64,000 nt of DNA from Ruegeria spongiae (lineage in GTDB: Bacteria > Pseudomonadota > Alphaproteobacteria > Rhodobacterales > Rhodobacteraceae): the NCBI RefSeq assembly GCF_023502395.1, contig NZ_JAMFMB010000011.1, positions 1-64,000 of the forward strand, written 5' to 3'. The notes below the pieces were generated by a model, which was given only the letters and a program-made list of their open reading frames with translations, did no database searches and had not been told where the DNA came from. Shown piece by piece: positions 8,586-17,645 of the stretch. Position 1 is the first letter of the stretch, and the number at the start of each line of letters is the position of its first letter. Made by a program: the position numbers and the translations under genes.

Positions 8586-9518
8586 TCAACTGACCGGCGT
8601 GACGGCATGCGGATAGTCTTCGGCCACGACCTGCCGGATCACGTCGCGGAACAGGTGAAAGGCGCGCGGATTGCCACTGTTCCTGCGCCACGCCAACCCG
8701 ACCGTGCGGTGCAGGCCCGGCTGCAGATGCAGGACCGAGACGTCGCCGTCGCGCTGTCGTACCTCGGAGTCCACGTAGAGCGACGGCAACAGGGTAACGC
8801 CCATATCCAGCGAGACCATCTGGCGCAGCGCATCCAGGCTGGTGCCCTCGAACTCTTCCAGCAAGGTGGCGCCGGTCGCCTCGCACAGATCCGCGATCTG
8901 CCGGTGCAGCGCATAGGCCGGGCTGAGGCTGAGCACCTTCTGTCCACCCAGATCGGCGCGCTTTGCCGTGTCACCGCCCGCCAGCGGATGGGAATGCGCC
9001 ACGCCCAGCAAAAGTGGTTCGCGAAACAGCGGCTGCATCTGCACCTCGTCGCTGTGCACCGGCAGCTGCGTCAGGATGATATCGTGCCGCCCCGCGACCA
9101 GATCCTCTGTCAGGTCGCGCAGGGCACCGTCGCGAATGACCAGCTTCAGTTCGGGATAGGCCGCATGCAGCCGCCGCAGCACGCGGGGCAGCAGATAGGG
9201 GCCGATGGTCGGGGTCGAACCAAGGCGCAACGTGCCGCTGAGGCTGGCCTGCAACGGGCTGGCATAGTCTTCGATCTGCGCCACCTCGTGCAGCACCCGC
9301 GCCGCCAGGCCGGCTATGTCGCGGCCTTCGGGTGTCAGGATCAGCCCGCTGCGCCGACGCTCCAGCAGACGCACGCCAAGCGTTTCTTCCAGAGCGCTGA
9401 TCTGCAGGCTCAGCGATGGCTGGCTGATACCCAGTTGTCGCGCCGCACGCCGGTACTGCCCGGCAGTGGCAAGCGCCGCAAAATAGCGGATCTGGCGCAA
9501 TGTAATGTCGTTGGCCAT
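8586..9518 (-). CDS. OxyR-like LysR regulator lacking the peroxidatic cysteine
   Basis: A 310-residue LysR protein. HTH at residues 10-60 (FAALATAGQYRRAARQLG), then an effector domain most like OxyR. Aligned with E. coli OxyR, the segment containing Cys199 and Cys208 reads YALHRQIADLC: Ala203 replaces the peroxidatic cysteine while Cys212 keeps the second position. The DNA is unambiguous (GCG). Canonical disulfide-based peroxide sensing is therefore not possible. The divergent gene is a small DUF465 protein, not a catalase. It is better named an OxyR-related regulator of unknown signal. Confidence 0.85.
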   Translation of the reverse strand: MANDITLRQIRYFAALATAGQYRRAARQLGISQPSLSLQISALEETLGVRLLERRRSGLILTPEGRDIAGLAARVLHEVAQIEDYASPLQASLSGTLRLGSTPTIGPYLLPRVLRRLHAAYPELKLVIRDGALRDLTEDLVAGRHDIILTQLPVHSDEVQMQPLFREPLLLGVAHSHPLAGGDTAKRADLGGQKVLSLSPAYALHRQIADLCEATGATLLEEFEGTSLDALRQMVSLDMGVTLLPSLYVDSEVRQRDGDVSVLHLQPGLHRTVGLAWRRNSGNPRAFHLFRDVIRQVVAEDYPHAVTPVS

Positions 9519-9658
9519 GGCTCGATCTGCCTTTTCAGGATTGGTTTTTCCTATCTTACTTAATCATACCATTGCCTTCTTTCGAGGTCGCATGTCCCCA
9601 TATCGAATGCGAGGGCCGGGGAAAGATCACCGGCCCCTTCGCAAACAGGAGGTATCAC

Positions 9659-9904
9659 ATGAACAAAAGCCCGCGTGTCAAAGCCCTTTCGCTCAGAATC
9701 CGCATGGCTGAGCTGAAGAACCGGCATCACGAGTTGAAGGCGCGTATCGCCAAGGAACTCAAACGCCCCCTGCCCTGCAGCCTTCAGCTTCGCAAGCTCA
9801 AGCGCCGCCGCCTGTTGATCAAGGACGAACTGGCCCGCCACGAGGGGCTGCTGCGCTTGCTCGACGCCATGCCGCGCCCCGGCAAGCTTGGCAACCCGGC
9901 CTGA
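9659..9904 (+). CDS. YdcH/DUF465-family small protein
   Basis: An 81-residue basic, helical protein. MAELKNRHHELKARI followed by LRKLKRRRLLIKDEL fits the DUF465 (YdcH) pattern of two helices that pack as a hairpin; E. coli YdcH is of similar size. The ATG at 9659 has a near-ideal AGGAGG 6-12 bases upstream, so translation should be strong. The function of the family is not settled. It is divergent from the OxyR-like regulator at 8586-9518 and could be its target. Confidence 0.75.
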   Translation: MNKSPRVKALSLRIRMAELKNRHHELKARIAKELKRPLPCSLQLRKLKRRRLLIKDELARHEGLLRLLDAMPRPGKLGNPA

Positions 9905-10023
9905 ACAAGAGCGCGCCCCAAAGCCGGTGACCCGGCATTTGGACCAAACTGCACATCAAAACAACAACCTGGAGCATGGCTCGCGACACAGAAAATCGCG
10001 GTGCGTGCTCAAAAGGAGAGGAC

Positions 10024-10212
10024 ATGTTCGGATTTCTGGATATGAAACAAGTCGTTAATATGTTACACAGCACCGATCTCGTCGACATGCGCGATGCGAT
10101 CCTGAGCGATGACGAAGACGGGCCGGATGGCGGCAGCCCCTGCGCCCGTGAAGAAAAGGTGGAAAACGACGCAAATCACGACCGGCATGTTGCGATACCG
10201 CTATATGCATGA
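10024..10212 (+). CDS. Small hypothetical acidic protein
   Basis: A 62-codon reading frame starting MFGFLDMKQVVNMLHSTDL, with AAGGAG at 10013-10018, 5 bases before the ATG. The middle is acidic (SDDEDGPDGG). I recognise no family. It follows the DUF465 gene by 119 bases in the same direction. The ribosome binding site and start favour a real gene, but the length and the less typical codon use of the second half leave doubt. The 179 bases from here to pgk show no clear feature. Confidence 0.4.
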   Translation: MFGFLDMKQVVNMLHSTDLVDMRDAILSDDEDGPDGGSPCAREEKVENDANHDRHVAIPLYA

Positions 10213-10391
10213 GTACAAGGTCCGAAGAGCTATCTGTCCAAAAGGACGACCAACTCCAAGGACTACTTTTAGAACTCCGGGCGGAGGTACACTCACGGAC
10301 CACCCAGCCTTCGCCCATTCGCCGCCGGACGGCCTCGGGTATCACTTCCCGGATTCCCGGTCCCGAGAGCCTCTGAGCGTGCAGCCCGGCG

Positions 10392-11585
10392 TTACCCCCC
10401 AGACAGGACGGCAACGCCGGGCAGTGCCTTGCCTTCCATCCATTCCAGAAACGCACCGCCCGCGGTCGAGATATAGGTGAAATCCTGTGCAGCTCCGGCC
10501 TTGTTCAGGGCGGCGACCGTATCCCCACCCCCGGCAACCGAAATCAGCGATCCGGCACGGGTCAGGTCCGCCGCCTTGCGGGCCGCGGCATTGGTGGCCG
10601 CGTCAAACGGCTCGATCTCGAAGGCGCCCATCGGGCCGTTCCAGATCAGCGTCTTCGCGCCCTCCAGCACCTCTGAGACCTGCGCAACGGTCTGAGGTCC
10701 GGCATCGAGGATCATCGCATCCTCGGGGCAGGCATCGGCGGGCACGGTTTCATTCGCTGCACCTGCTTTGAATTCGCGGGCCACGACCACATCGACAGGC
10801 AACAGGATCGCGCAACCGGCCTCGGAAGCCTTGGTCAGTATCTCGGACGCCGTGCCGGTCATGTCATGCTCGCACAGCGACTTGCCCACCGAAATCCCTT
10901 GTGCCGCGAGGAATGTGTTGGCCATGCCGCCGCCGATAACCAGATGATCGACCTTGGCCACCAGATTGCCCAGCAGTTCCAGCTTGGTCGACACCTTGGC
11001 CCCGCCCACAACCGCCACCACCGGGCGCTGCGGCTTGCCCAGCGCGCGTTCCAGCGCCTCCAGTTCGGCCTGCATCAGACGGCCCGCACAGGCGGGCAGT
11101 AGCCGTGCCAGCGCCTCGGTCGAGGCATGGGCGCGATGGGCCGCCGAAAACGCATCGTTGCAATAGATATCGCCCAGCGCCGCCATCCCGGCGGCAAGCT
11201 CGGGGTCGTTCTTTTCTTCACCTGAATGGAAACGAGTGTTTTCCAGCAGCAACACAGTGCCTTGGGCAAGGCTGTCCACCGCGGCCTGCGCCGCCGGACC
11301 CCGGCAATCGGCACAAAAGGTGACAGGCGCGCCAATGGCGGCCTCCAGCGCGGGCACCAGCGGGCGCAGCGACATCTCGGGCACGACCTTGCCTTTGGGC
11401 CGTCCGAAATGGGCCAGCAGAATCGGCGTGCCCCCGGCCTGCAGGATGTCCCCCACCGTGGGCGCGATCCGGCGGATACGGGTATCATCGGTGACGCGGC
11501 CGTCTTCGACCGGTACGTTGATATCGACCCGGACAAGAACCCGTTTGCCCGACAGGTCCATGTCGTCCAGTGTTTTCCAAGTCAT
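10392..11585 (-). CDS. pgk: Phosphoglycerate kinase
   Basis: A 397-residue full-length phosphoglycerate kinase, which interconverts 1,3-bisphosphoglycerate + ADP and 3-phosphoglycerate + ATP in glycolysis/gluconeogenesis. The N-terminal substrate site is clear (RVDINVP, then [10 protein letters not shown]), with LENTRFH near residue 115 and [14 protein letters not shown] near 195. The C-terminal nucleotide site is GGGDTVAAL followed by [13 protein letters not shown]. It is a single-gene unit divergent from the cyclophilin pair at 11720. Confidence 0.97.
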   Translation of the reverse strand: MTWKTLDDMDLSGKRVLVRVDINVPVEDGRVTDDTRIRRIAPTVGDILQAGGTPILLAHFGRPKGKVVPEMSLRPLVPALEAAIGAPVTFCADCRGPAAQAAVDSLAQGTVLLLENTRFHSGEEKNDPELAAGMAALGDIYCNDAFSAAHRAHASTEALARLLPACAGRLMQAELEALERALGKPQRPVVAVVGGAKVSTKLELLGNLVAKVDHLVIGGGMANTFLAAQGISVGKSLCEHDMTGTASEILTKASEAGCAILLPVDVVVAREFKAGAANETVPADACPEDAMILDAGPQTVAQVSEVLEGAKTLIWNGPMGAFEIEPFDAATNAAARKAADLTRAGSLISVAGGGDTVAALNKAGAAQDFTYISTAGGAFLEWMEGKALPGVAVLSGG

Positions 11586-11719
11586 TCCCGGTCTCCGCGA
11601 TAAATGGCCAATGCTTGAGCGCTTGTTTTCCCGGAAACCGCCGCCACGTCAATGCACGACTTGGCTTTCCTGCATCGCACGCTTAGGTATGCGTCCATAT
11701 CCAGAAACAGGAGGGCCAG

Positions 11720-12226
11720 ATGGCCGAGATCAAGGACCCGGAAAACACCATCATCATCGAGCTGGCAGGCGGCAAAGTGGTTATCGAACTGCTGCCCGAC
11801 GTGGCGCCCCAGCACAGCGCGCGGATGAAGGAACTGGCCCGTGGCGGCGAATATGACAATGTCGCCTTTCACCGGGTGATCGACGGTTTCATGGCGCAGA
11901 CCGGTGATGTGGAACATGGCGACATGGAAGACGGGTTCAACCTGAACCGGGCAGGAACCGGTGGCTCGTCGAAGCCCGACGTTCCGGCCGAGTTCTCGAA
12001 GCTGCCCCATGACCGCGGCACACTGGGTGCGGCCCGTTCGGCCAATCCCGACAGTGCGAACTCGCAGTTCTTCATCAACTTCAAGGACAACCATTTTCTC
12101 AACGGTCAGTACACGGTCTATGGCCGGGTGATCGACGGGATGGAGCATGTGGATGCCATCGTGCGCGGCGAGCCGCCCGCAAGCCCCGACCGGATGATCA
12201 GCGTCAAGGTGGCCGCAGATGCGTAA
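11720..12226 (+). CDS. Cytoplasmic peptidyl-prolyl cis-trans isomerase (cyclophilin)
   Basis: A 168-residue cyclophilin without a signal peptide. Family motifs are present: the active-site FHRVIDGFMAQTGD, AGTGGSS, and NSQFFINFKDN. AGGAGG lies 5 bases before the ATG. Its last 8 bases overlap the next cyclophilin gene, so the two are translationally coupled. It catalyses prolyl bond isomerisation during protein folding in the cytoplasm. Confidence 0.95.
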   Translation: MAEIKDPENTIIIELAGGKVVIELLPDVAPQHSARMKELARGGEYDNVAFHRVIDGFMAQTGDVEHGDMEDGFNLNRAGTGGSSKPDVPAEFSKLPHDRGTLGAARSANPDSANSQFFINFKDNHFLNGQYTVYGRVIDGMEHVDAIVRGEPPASPDRMISVKVAADA

Positions 12227-12767
12227 GCTGGCCGCCGTATTTGCCCTGATGGCCAGTCCGGCTTTGGCGACCGGCCTTCAGATCGAGGTCGAGGGCGAAG
12301 GCGCCAATGGCACCATCACCGTCGATCTGCTTGACGATGTGGCACCCAAACATGTGGAACAGATCGCCGCCCTGGCCAGCGAAGGCCAGTATGATGGCGT
12401 GGTGTTTCACCGGGTGATCGATGGTTTCATGGCCCAGACCGGCGATGTGCAGTTCGGCAAGCTGGGCGGCGACATGCGCCGTGCCGGCACCGGAGGATCA
12501 ACCCGCGACGATCTGCCGGCAGAGTTCTCGGACCTGCCCTTTGAGCGCGGCGTGATCGGCATGGCGCGCGCGCAGGATCCCAACAGCGCCAACTCGCAAT
12601 TCTTCATCATGTTCGATCCGGGCCCGTTCCTGAACGGGCAATACACGGTCGTCGGCAAGGTGACGGACGGCATGGATGTGGTCGACGCGATCAAGCGCGG
12701 CGATGGCCCCAACGGTGCTGTCACCGGCCAGCCCGACGTGATGAAAAAGGTCACCGTGACCGAGTGA
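12219..12767 (+). CDS. Exported peptidyl-prolyl cis-trans isomerase (cyclophilin)
   Basis: A 182-residue cyclophilin with a short cleavable signal peptide (residues 1-17, ending SPALA) and then the same core as the upstream protein: FHRVIDGFMAQTGD, AGTGGST, NSQFFIMFDPG. It should act in the periplasm. The gene overlaps the cytoplasmic paralogue by 8 bases and is followed 22 bases later by a strong terminator, so the two make a closed two-gene operon, one isomerase for each compartment. Confidence 0.95.
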   Translation: MRKLAAVFALMASPALATGLQIEVEGEGANGTITVDLLDDVAPKHVEQIAALASEGQYDGVVFHRVIDGFMAQTGDVQFGKLGGDMRRAGTGGSTRDDLPAEFSDLPFERGVIGMARAQDPNSANSQFFIMFDPGPFLNGQYTVVGKVTDGMDVVDAIKRGDGPNGAVTGQPDVMKKVTVTE

Positions 12768-12789
12768 TCCCGTCGTTCGGGACAGACAT

Positions 12790-12825
12790 AATCCGCGCCG
12801 GGGCCCATCCGGCGCGGATTTTTTT
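12790..12825 (+). terminator. Intrinsic terminator of the cyclophilin operon
   Basis: A perfect 12-bp stem (12790-12801 with 12809-12820) with a 7-base loop, followed by five more T residues (12821-12825). It lies 22 bases after the stop of the exported cyclophilin gene. Confidence 0.93.
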
Positions 12826-12933
12826 GAAAACAAGGCGGGTCCTCACGTTGCTGAACTCTGTTCACAACCCCGTGGCGGTGCTTTGCGGTGGTGACGGCCC
12901 GGGCCATCATGCGGTATCCGAAAGGACCTGCTG

Positions 12934-13896
12934 ATGTACCGTCTTGTCCTGATCCTTGCGCTCCTTGCTGCCGGACCGGCGCTGGCCAATCCCGACCGCT
13001 GGCGCGCGGAATGGCCCGGGACCGATTTCAGCCACACCGCCATTTCCGACTGGGATGAGATTCAATCGGGCGGACCACCCAGGGACGGTATCCCGGCGAT
13101 CAGCGATCCCACCTTCCTGCGCGCCTCGGACGAGACCCGGCTGGGAGGGCGCGAGCCGGTCATCACGGTCGAGATCGACGGGGCTGAACCGCGCGCCTAT
13201 CCGATCCGTTACCTGATCTGGCATGAGATCGTGAATGACAGCATCGGCGGCATTCCGGTTGCGGTGACCTATTGTCCCTTGTGCAATTCCGGCCTGACCT
13301 TCGACCGGCGCACCGCTGCGGGGACGCTCAGCTTTGGGGTCTCGGGCAAGCTGCGCCATTCCGACATGATCATGTATGATCGCGAGACCGAAAGCTGGTG
13401 GCAGCAGGCCATCGGCACCGCCATCGTCGGGCAATTGACCGGAACCGAGTTGCCCTCCCTGCCCAGTTGGATGGAAAGCTGGGACGATTTCCGCACCCGC
13501 CACCCCGACGGGCTGGTGATGGCGGAGCCTGCGTTCACCAGGGACTATGGCCGCAACCCCTATCGCAACTATGACAGCTCGGCGCGGCCTTTCCTCTATT
13601 CCGGCGAGAACCCGCCCCATGGCATCAATCCTCTGGCCCGCGTTGTGCGGGTGGGCGACAGCGCCTGGACGCTGGAACGGCTGCGGCGCGAGGGCGCGAT
13701 CACCGAGACCGGCGTAACGCTGATCTGGCACGGCGGACAGGCCTCGGCATTGGACAAGGCCCGCATCGCGCGGGGGCGCGACGTGGGCTCGGTGCGGGTG
13801 CGTGATGGCGCGGGCCAAGACCTGCCCCATGACGTGATGTTCGCCTTTGCCTTTCACGCCTTCTGGCCCGAGGGCCGCTGGATGCTCGCAGAATGA
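12934..13896 (+). CDS. DUF3179 domain-containing exported protein
   Basis: A 320-residue protein with a signal peptide (residues 1-17, ending GPALA) and a DUF3179 domain over most of its length. A CxxC pair sits in VTYCPLCNSG near residue 113, the strongest family signature, and is followed by FDRR. The biochemical role of DUF3179 proteins is not established; the conserved cysteines suggest metal binding or redox chemistry. It is monocistronic or co-transcribed with the MFS gene 41 bases downstream. Confidence 0.88.
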   Translation: MYRLVLILALLAAGPALANPDRWRAEWPGTDFSHTAISDWDEIQSGGPPRDGIPAISDPTFLRASDETRLGGREPVITVEIDGAEPRAYPIRYLIWHEIVNDSIGGIPVAVTYCPLCNSGLTFDRRTAAGTLSFGVSGKLRHSDMIMYDRETESWWQQAIGTAIVGQLTGTELPSLPSWMESWDDFRTRHPDGLVMAEPAFTRDYGRNPYRNYDSSARPFLYSGENPPHGINPLARVVRVGDSAWTLERLRREGAITETGVTLIWHGGQASALDKARIARGRDVGSVRVRDGAGQDLPHDVMFAFAFHAFWPEGRWMLAE

Positions 13897-13937
13897 GACC
13901 TCTGGTCAAGCACCGCGCCGCGCACTAGCGTGCGGGC

Positions 13938-15146
13938 ATGACACAGCCCGTGCATGACAGCCGCTATTCCTGGTTCCGCCTGCTGGTCACCCTGCTGATC
14001 GCAACGGTGGCCAATGTCGGCATGTGGGCGGTAATCGTCATCATGCCTGCGGTCGAAGCCGAGTTCGGCGCCAGTCGCGCCGACGCCTCGCTGCCTTATA
14101 CGCTGACGATGATCGGGTTCGCCCTCGGCAATCTGCTGCTTGGGCGGATGGTGGACCGGGTGGGCGTCACCCTTGCCCTGATCGGCGCCGCCGGGTTGAG
14201 TGCGGCCTGCTTCGCGCTCGCCAGCCTCGCCCCGTCCATGACCATCCTGTCGCTGATCCATCTGGGTCTGGGTCTGGGCACGGCGATCGGATTTGGCCCG
14301 CTGATCGCCGATATCTCGCACTGGTTTGTGAAGCGACGCGGCATCGCGGTGGCGCTGGTGGCAAGCGGCAATTACCTGTCCGGCGCGATCTGGCCGACAT
14401 TGCTGTCGGACATGCTGCGCGACAGTGGCTGGCAGCAGGTCTATCTGACGCTTGCGCTGATCACGCTGATCACCGTCATTCCGTTGTCGCTGCTTTTGCG
14501 GCGGCAGGTCCCGGCCGAGGCCCATCGCTCTGCCGCGGCCGCCGCCCAGATCAACGCCCGAAGCGCGGGACTTTCGCCGCGCATGTTGCAGGTGGTGCTG
14601 GGGCTGGCGGGCATCGGGTGTTGCGTGGCGATGTCGATGCCGCAGGTCCATATCGTCGCCTATTGCGTCGGGCTGGGATACGGGCCCGCCGTGGGCGCCG
14701 AGATGCTGTCGCTGATGCTGCTGGGCGGCGTGGTGAGCCGGGTGATCTCGGGGCTGGTGGCGGACAGGCTGGGCGGATTGCGAACCTTGCTGATCGGGTC
14801 GGCCCTGCAGGGTACTGCTCTGTTTTTGTTTCTGCCCTATGACGGGATGGTCCCGCTTTATGTGGTCAGCGCGCTGTTCGGGCTGTCGCAGGGGGGGATC
14901 GTGCCCAGCTATGCGCTGGTGGTGCGCGAATACCTGCCCCCGCGCGAAGCAGGCGCGCGGGTTGGCTTCGTGATGATGATGACCGTGCTCGGCATGGCGC
15001 TTGGCGGCTGGATGTCGGGCTGGATCTATGATGTCACCGGCAGCTACACGGCAGCCTTCATCAACGGCATCGGCTGGAACGGGCTGAACCTGGCGATCCT
15101 TCTGGCGCTGCTGCACCGCAGCCGCCCGCGCCCGCTTGCCGCCTGA
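13938..15146 (+). CDS. MFS transporter
   Basis: A 402-residue major facilitator with 12 predicted membrane segments. The loop after helix 2 reads GRMVDRVGV (the GxxxDRxG motif) and a related GLVADRLGG follows helix 8. The layout resembles monocarboxylate/oxalate-formate type carriers. The substrate is unknown, and the neighbours (DUF3179 and YceI proteins) do not indicate one. Confidence 0.88.
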   Translation: MTQPVHDSRYSWFRLLVTLLIATVANVGMWAVIVIMPAVEAEFGASRADASLPYTLTMIGFALGNLLLGRMVDRVGVTLALIGAAGLSAACFALASLAPSMTILSLIHLGLGLGTAIGFGPLIADISHWFVKRRGIAVALVASGNYLSGAIWPTLLSDMLRDSGWQQVYLTLALITLITVIPLSLLLRRQVPAEAHRSAAAAAQINARSAGLSPRMLQVVLGLAGIGCCVAMSMPQVHIVAYCVGLGYGPAVGAEMLSLMLLGGVVSRVISGLVADRLGGLRTLLIGSALQGTALFLFLPYDGMVPLYVVSALFGLSQGGIVPSYALVVREYLPPREAGARVGFVMMMTVLGMALGGWMSGWIYDVTGSYTAAFINGIGWNGLNLAILLALLHRSRPRPLAA

Positions 15147-15173
15147 GTCTTTGACGTCACACATGCGCTGACA

Positions 15174-15194
15174 TTCGGGTGACCGGGACCCGAA
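15174..15194 (+). terminator. Hairpin downstream of the MFS gene, candidate terminator
   Basis: A perfect 7-bp stem, TTCGGGT (15174-15180) with ACCCGAA (15188-15194), has a 7-base loop and is followed by ATTT only. It sits 28 bases after the MFS stop and 53 bases before the YceI gene. The missing T-run makes the terminator reading uncertain. Confidence 0.35.
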
Positions 15195-15246
15195 ATTTCA
15201 TGAAACGGTGCTAGGCTTGGGTCATTCCGGCGTCTGAGGAGCTGAC

Positions 15247-15843
15247 ATGACACCGCTATCGCGCCGCACCTTCGTGATCGCCAGCGCCGCATCGCTGGCC
15301 GCCCCTGCGCTGGGGGCAGCGCCACAGCCCTATCTGCTCGACAGATCGGCCTCGAAGGTGGGGTTCATCTTTACACTTGCCGGAAACGCCCAGCGCGGCA
15401 CCATGCCGGTTGCCGCAGCCGACATTCAGATCGATGCCGCCAATTTGACGGCCAGCACTGTCGATGTGAGCGTCGATGCCGCTCGCGCGCGCACGGGTCT
15501 GTTCTTTGCCACTCAGGCCATGAAAAGCCCCGAAGTGCTGGATACCGGCACCTACCCGACCATCCGCTTCGTCTCGAAACAGGTGGTGCTGGGCGACGGG
15601 GGGCGGCTGTCGGATGGCGCGCAACTGCACGGTGACCTCACCCTGCGCGGCGTTACACGGCCCGTTTCCTTTGCAGCGTTCCTTTATCGCAAGCCCGGCA
15701 GCGCGGCATCCGATCTGGCCGAGCTCAGCATCCAGTTGCGGGGTCAGATCAGCCGTTCGGCCTTTGGTGCCGCGGGATATCCCGATCTGGTGCCCGACCC
15801 GATCATTCTGGACATTCGAGCGGTGATCCGGCGCAGCCGCTAA
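15247..15843 (+). CDS. YceI-family periplasmic protein with Tat-type signal
   Basis: A 198-residue YceI-like lipocalin-fold protein. The N-terminus has a twin-arginine motif (SRRTFVIAS, residues 5-13) and a hydrophobic stretch ending at ALGA, so export by the Tat route is likely. The mature part starts with the family strand pattern (YLLDRSASKVGFIFT) and contains LHGDLTLRGVTRPV. YceI proteins bind isoprenoid-type lipids in the periplasm; the ligand here is unknown. GAGGAG precedes the ATG. Confidence 0.88.
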   Translation: MTPLSRRTFVIASAASLAAPALGAAPQPYLLDRSASKVGFIFTLAGNAQRGTMPVAAADIQIDAANLTASTVDVSVDAARARTGLFFATQAMKSPEVLDTGTYPTIRFVSKQVVLGDGGRLSDGAQLHGDLTLRGVTRPVSFAAFLYRKPGSAASDLAELSIQLRGQISRSAFGAAGYPDLVPDPIILDIRAVIRRSR

Positions 15844-15924
15844 TTCCGCGAAAATGCCAAAACCGACTTCACAACGTCGAGAATCCGCGCGCATCGCCAT
15901 GATGATCCGGCATGGTGGCGGATT

Positions 15925-17196
15925 ATGCGCCTGATCATTTCGTTCACGTCTCTGTTTCTTTCCGTCGTTCTATTGCAGCTTTCAACCGGAGGGGTCGGGC
16001 CGCTGGATGCGATCTCGGGGCTGACGCTGGGGTTCACCACCGCTCAGATCGGCCTGCTGGGCTCGGCGCATTTCTTCGGGTTCTTCATCGGCTGCTGGTG
16101 GGCGCCACGTCTGATGGGCAGCGTCGGCCATTCCCGCGCATTCGCCGTCTGCACCGCCTTGGGGGCGATGGGGCTGATCGGGCATACGCTGACCGACGAC
16201 CCGCGTATCTGGGCGCTGCTGCGGATCGCCTCGGGCACCTGTGTGGCGGGCTGCTACACGGTGATCGAGGCCTGGCTGAACGCCAAGGTCACCAACGAGA
16301 ACCGGGGCCGCGCGACGGGAACCTACCGGATCGCCGATCTGAGCGCCTCGCTGGGCGCGCAGTTGATCATCGCCGTACTGCCGCCTGCCTCCTATATCTC
16401 CTATAACCTGCTGGCGATCTTATGCTGCGCCTCGATCTTGCCGCTGATGCTGACGCGGGCGAGCCAGCCCCAAACACCTGACGCGCCGCGCCTGCGTCCC
16501 AAGCTGGCCTGGAAATGTTCGCCGCTGGCGGTGGCGGGCGTGATCGTGGCCGCGCTCAGTTCCGCCTCTTTCCGCATGGTCGGGCCGATCTACGGGCAGG
16601 AGGTCGGGCTGGACATCAGTCAGATCGCCTTTTTCCTGGCCGCTTTTGTTCTGGGCGGCGCGCTGGCGCAATACCCCATAGGCTGGTTGGCCGATAAATA
16701 CGACCGCCGCTGGGTGCTGATCTGGCTGTCCGGCGTGGCGATCCTGAGTTGCGGCATCACCATGATCGCCAGCGGGTTGGGCACCATCGGAATCATGGTG
16801 AGCGCGGGTTTCTTCGGCTTCACCACCTTCCCGATCTTCTCGATCTCGGCGGCCCATGCCAATGACTTCGCCACGTCAGAACAACGGGTTGAACTGGCGG
16901 CGGCGCTGATGTTCTTCTATGCGCTGGGGGCAATTGCCAGCCCCTATGTGTCATCAAACCTGATCGGTGCCTACGGCCCCGGCGCGCTGTTTGCCTTTGT
17001 GGCGGTCGGGCATCTGTTCCTGATCGTATTCGGCCTGTTGCGGATGCGCAGCCGCCCAGTACCCGAGGATCGCACCCGCTATGTCTACGCACCACGCACG
17101 TCGTTCACCATCGGGCGGCTGACCCGCAGGCAGCGCGACCAAGCGCTGCGCTCTGAGTCAGATGAAAAACAGACCGGCCCGGAAAAGAGCAGTTAA
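15925..17196 (+). CDS. YcaD-like MFS transporter
   Basis: A 423-residue 12-helix MFS protein of the YcaD type. Features are GGVGPLDAISGLTLGF in helix 1, the VIEAWLN motif near residue 115 followed by NRGRATG, and PIGWLADKYDRRWVL after helix 8. The C-terminal 40 residues are polar and cytoplasmic. The substrate is unknown. It stands upstream of the cupin gene, 32 bases away, and may be co-transcribed with it. Confidence 0.88.
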   Translation: MRLIISFTSLFLSVVLLQLSTGGVGPLDAISGLTLGFTTAQIGLLGSAHFFGFFIGCWWAPRLMGSVGHSRAFAVCTALGAMGLIGHTLTDDPRIWALLRIASGTCVAGCYTVIEAWLNAKVTNENRGRATGTYRIADLSASLGAQLIIAVLPPASYISYNLLAILCCASILPLMLTRASQPQTPDAPRLRPKLAWKCSPLAVAGVIVAALSSASFRMVGPIYGQEVGLDISQIAFFLAAFVLGGALAQYPIGWLADKYDRRWVLIWLSGVAILSCGITMIASGLGTIGIMVSAGFFGFTTFPIFSISAAHANDFATSEQRVELAAALMFFYALGAIASPYVSSNLIGAYGPGALFAFVAVGHLFLIVFGLLRMRSRPVPEDRTRYVYAPRTSFTIGRLTRRQRDQALRSESDEKQTGPEKSS

Positions 17197-17228
17197 GTTC
17201 AACCCAGATGCGGCAGGAGGACAGCGCC

Positions 17229-17600
17229 ATGCGCACATACAAACCGGGTGATGACGTGGGTATGTTGGAGCCCTGGCCGCTCAACAATCCGGCGAGCGAT
17301 TACGTGATCCGGCAGGGCGCGCCCGAGACCTCTGGCCGGATCGAGGCTGGTGGGCCGGGCCATACATCTCGTTTTGGCATCTGGCGCTGTACCGAAGGTG
17401 CGTTCGAGTGCACCGAACAGGGCGATGAGTTGATGACGGTTCTCGCCGGGCGCTGCCGGATCACCGATCAGGGAACCGGCGACACGGTGGAGCTTGTCGC
17501 GGGCGACAGCCTGTTCATCCGTGATGGTGCCCGGGTGACATGGGATGTGATCGAGGATGTGACAAAGGTGTTCTTCGGCCAGAAATCTGACGGGTATTGA
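17229..17600 (+). CDS. Small cupin-domain protein
   Basis: A 123-residue single-domain cupin. The barrel runs over residues about 35-118, with FECTEQGDELMTVLAG (first cupin motif, with Glu but without the usual HxH) and VAGDSLFIRDGARVTWDV (second motif). Lack of the histidine pair suggests it is not a classical metal-dependent dioxygenase; it resembles the (S)-ureidoglycine aminohydrolase-like/DUF861 group. AGGAGG 8 bases upstream supports the ATG at 17229. Confidence 0.8.
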   Translation: MRTYKPGDDVGMLEPWPLNNPASDYVIRQGAPETSGRIEAGGPGHTSRFGIWRCTEGAFECTEQGDELMTVLAGRCRITDQGTGDTVELVAGDSLFIRDGARVTWDVIEDVTKVFFGQKSDGY

Positions 17601-17602
17601 AA

Positions 17603-17626
17603 AAGGGGCCAGTCACCCGGCCCCTT
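17603..17626. terminator. Bidirectional terminator between cupin and flotillin genes
   Basis: A perfect 8-bp stem AAGGGGCC (17603-17610) with GGCCCCTT (17619-17626) has an 8-base loop. On the plus strand it is followed by CCCTGTTTT. It begins two bases after the cupin stop and lies between convergent genes. Confidence 0.75.
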
Positions 17627-17645
17627 CCCTGTTTTGCGCTTCGGC

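Noticed and set aside
13854-15164. A 436-codon minus-strand frame opposite the MFS transporter
   Set aside because: Rich in Gln/His/Arg with no motif; the plus strand encodes twelve membrane helices.
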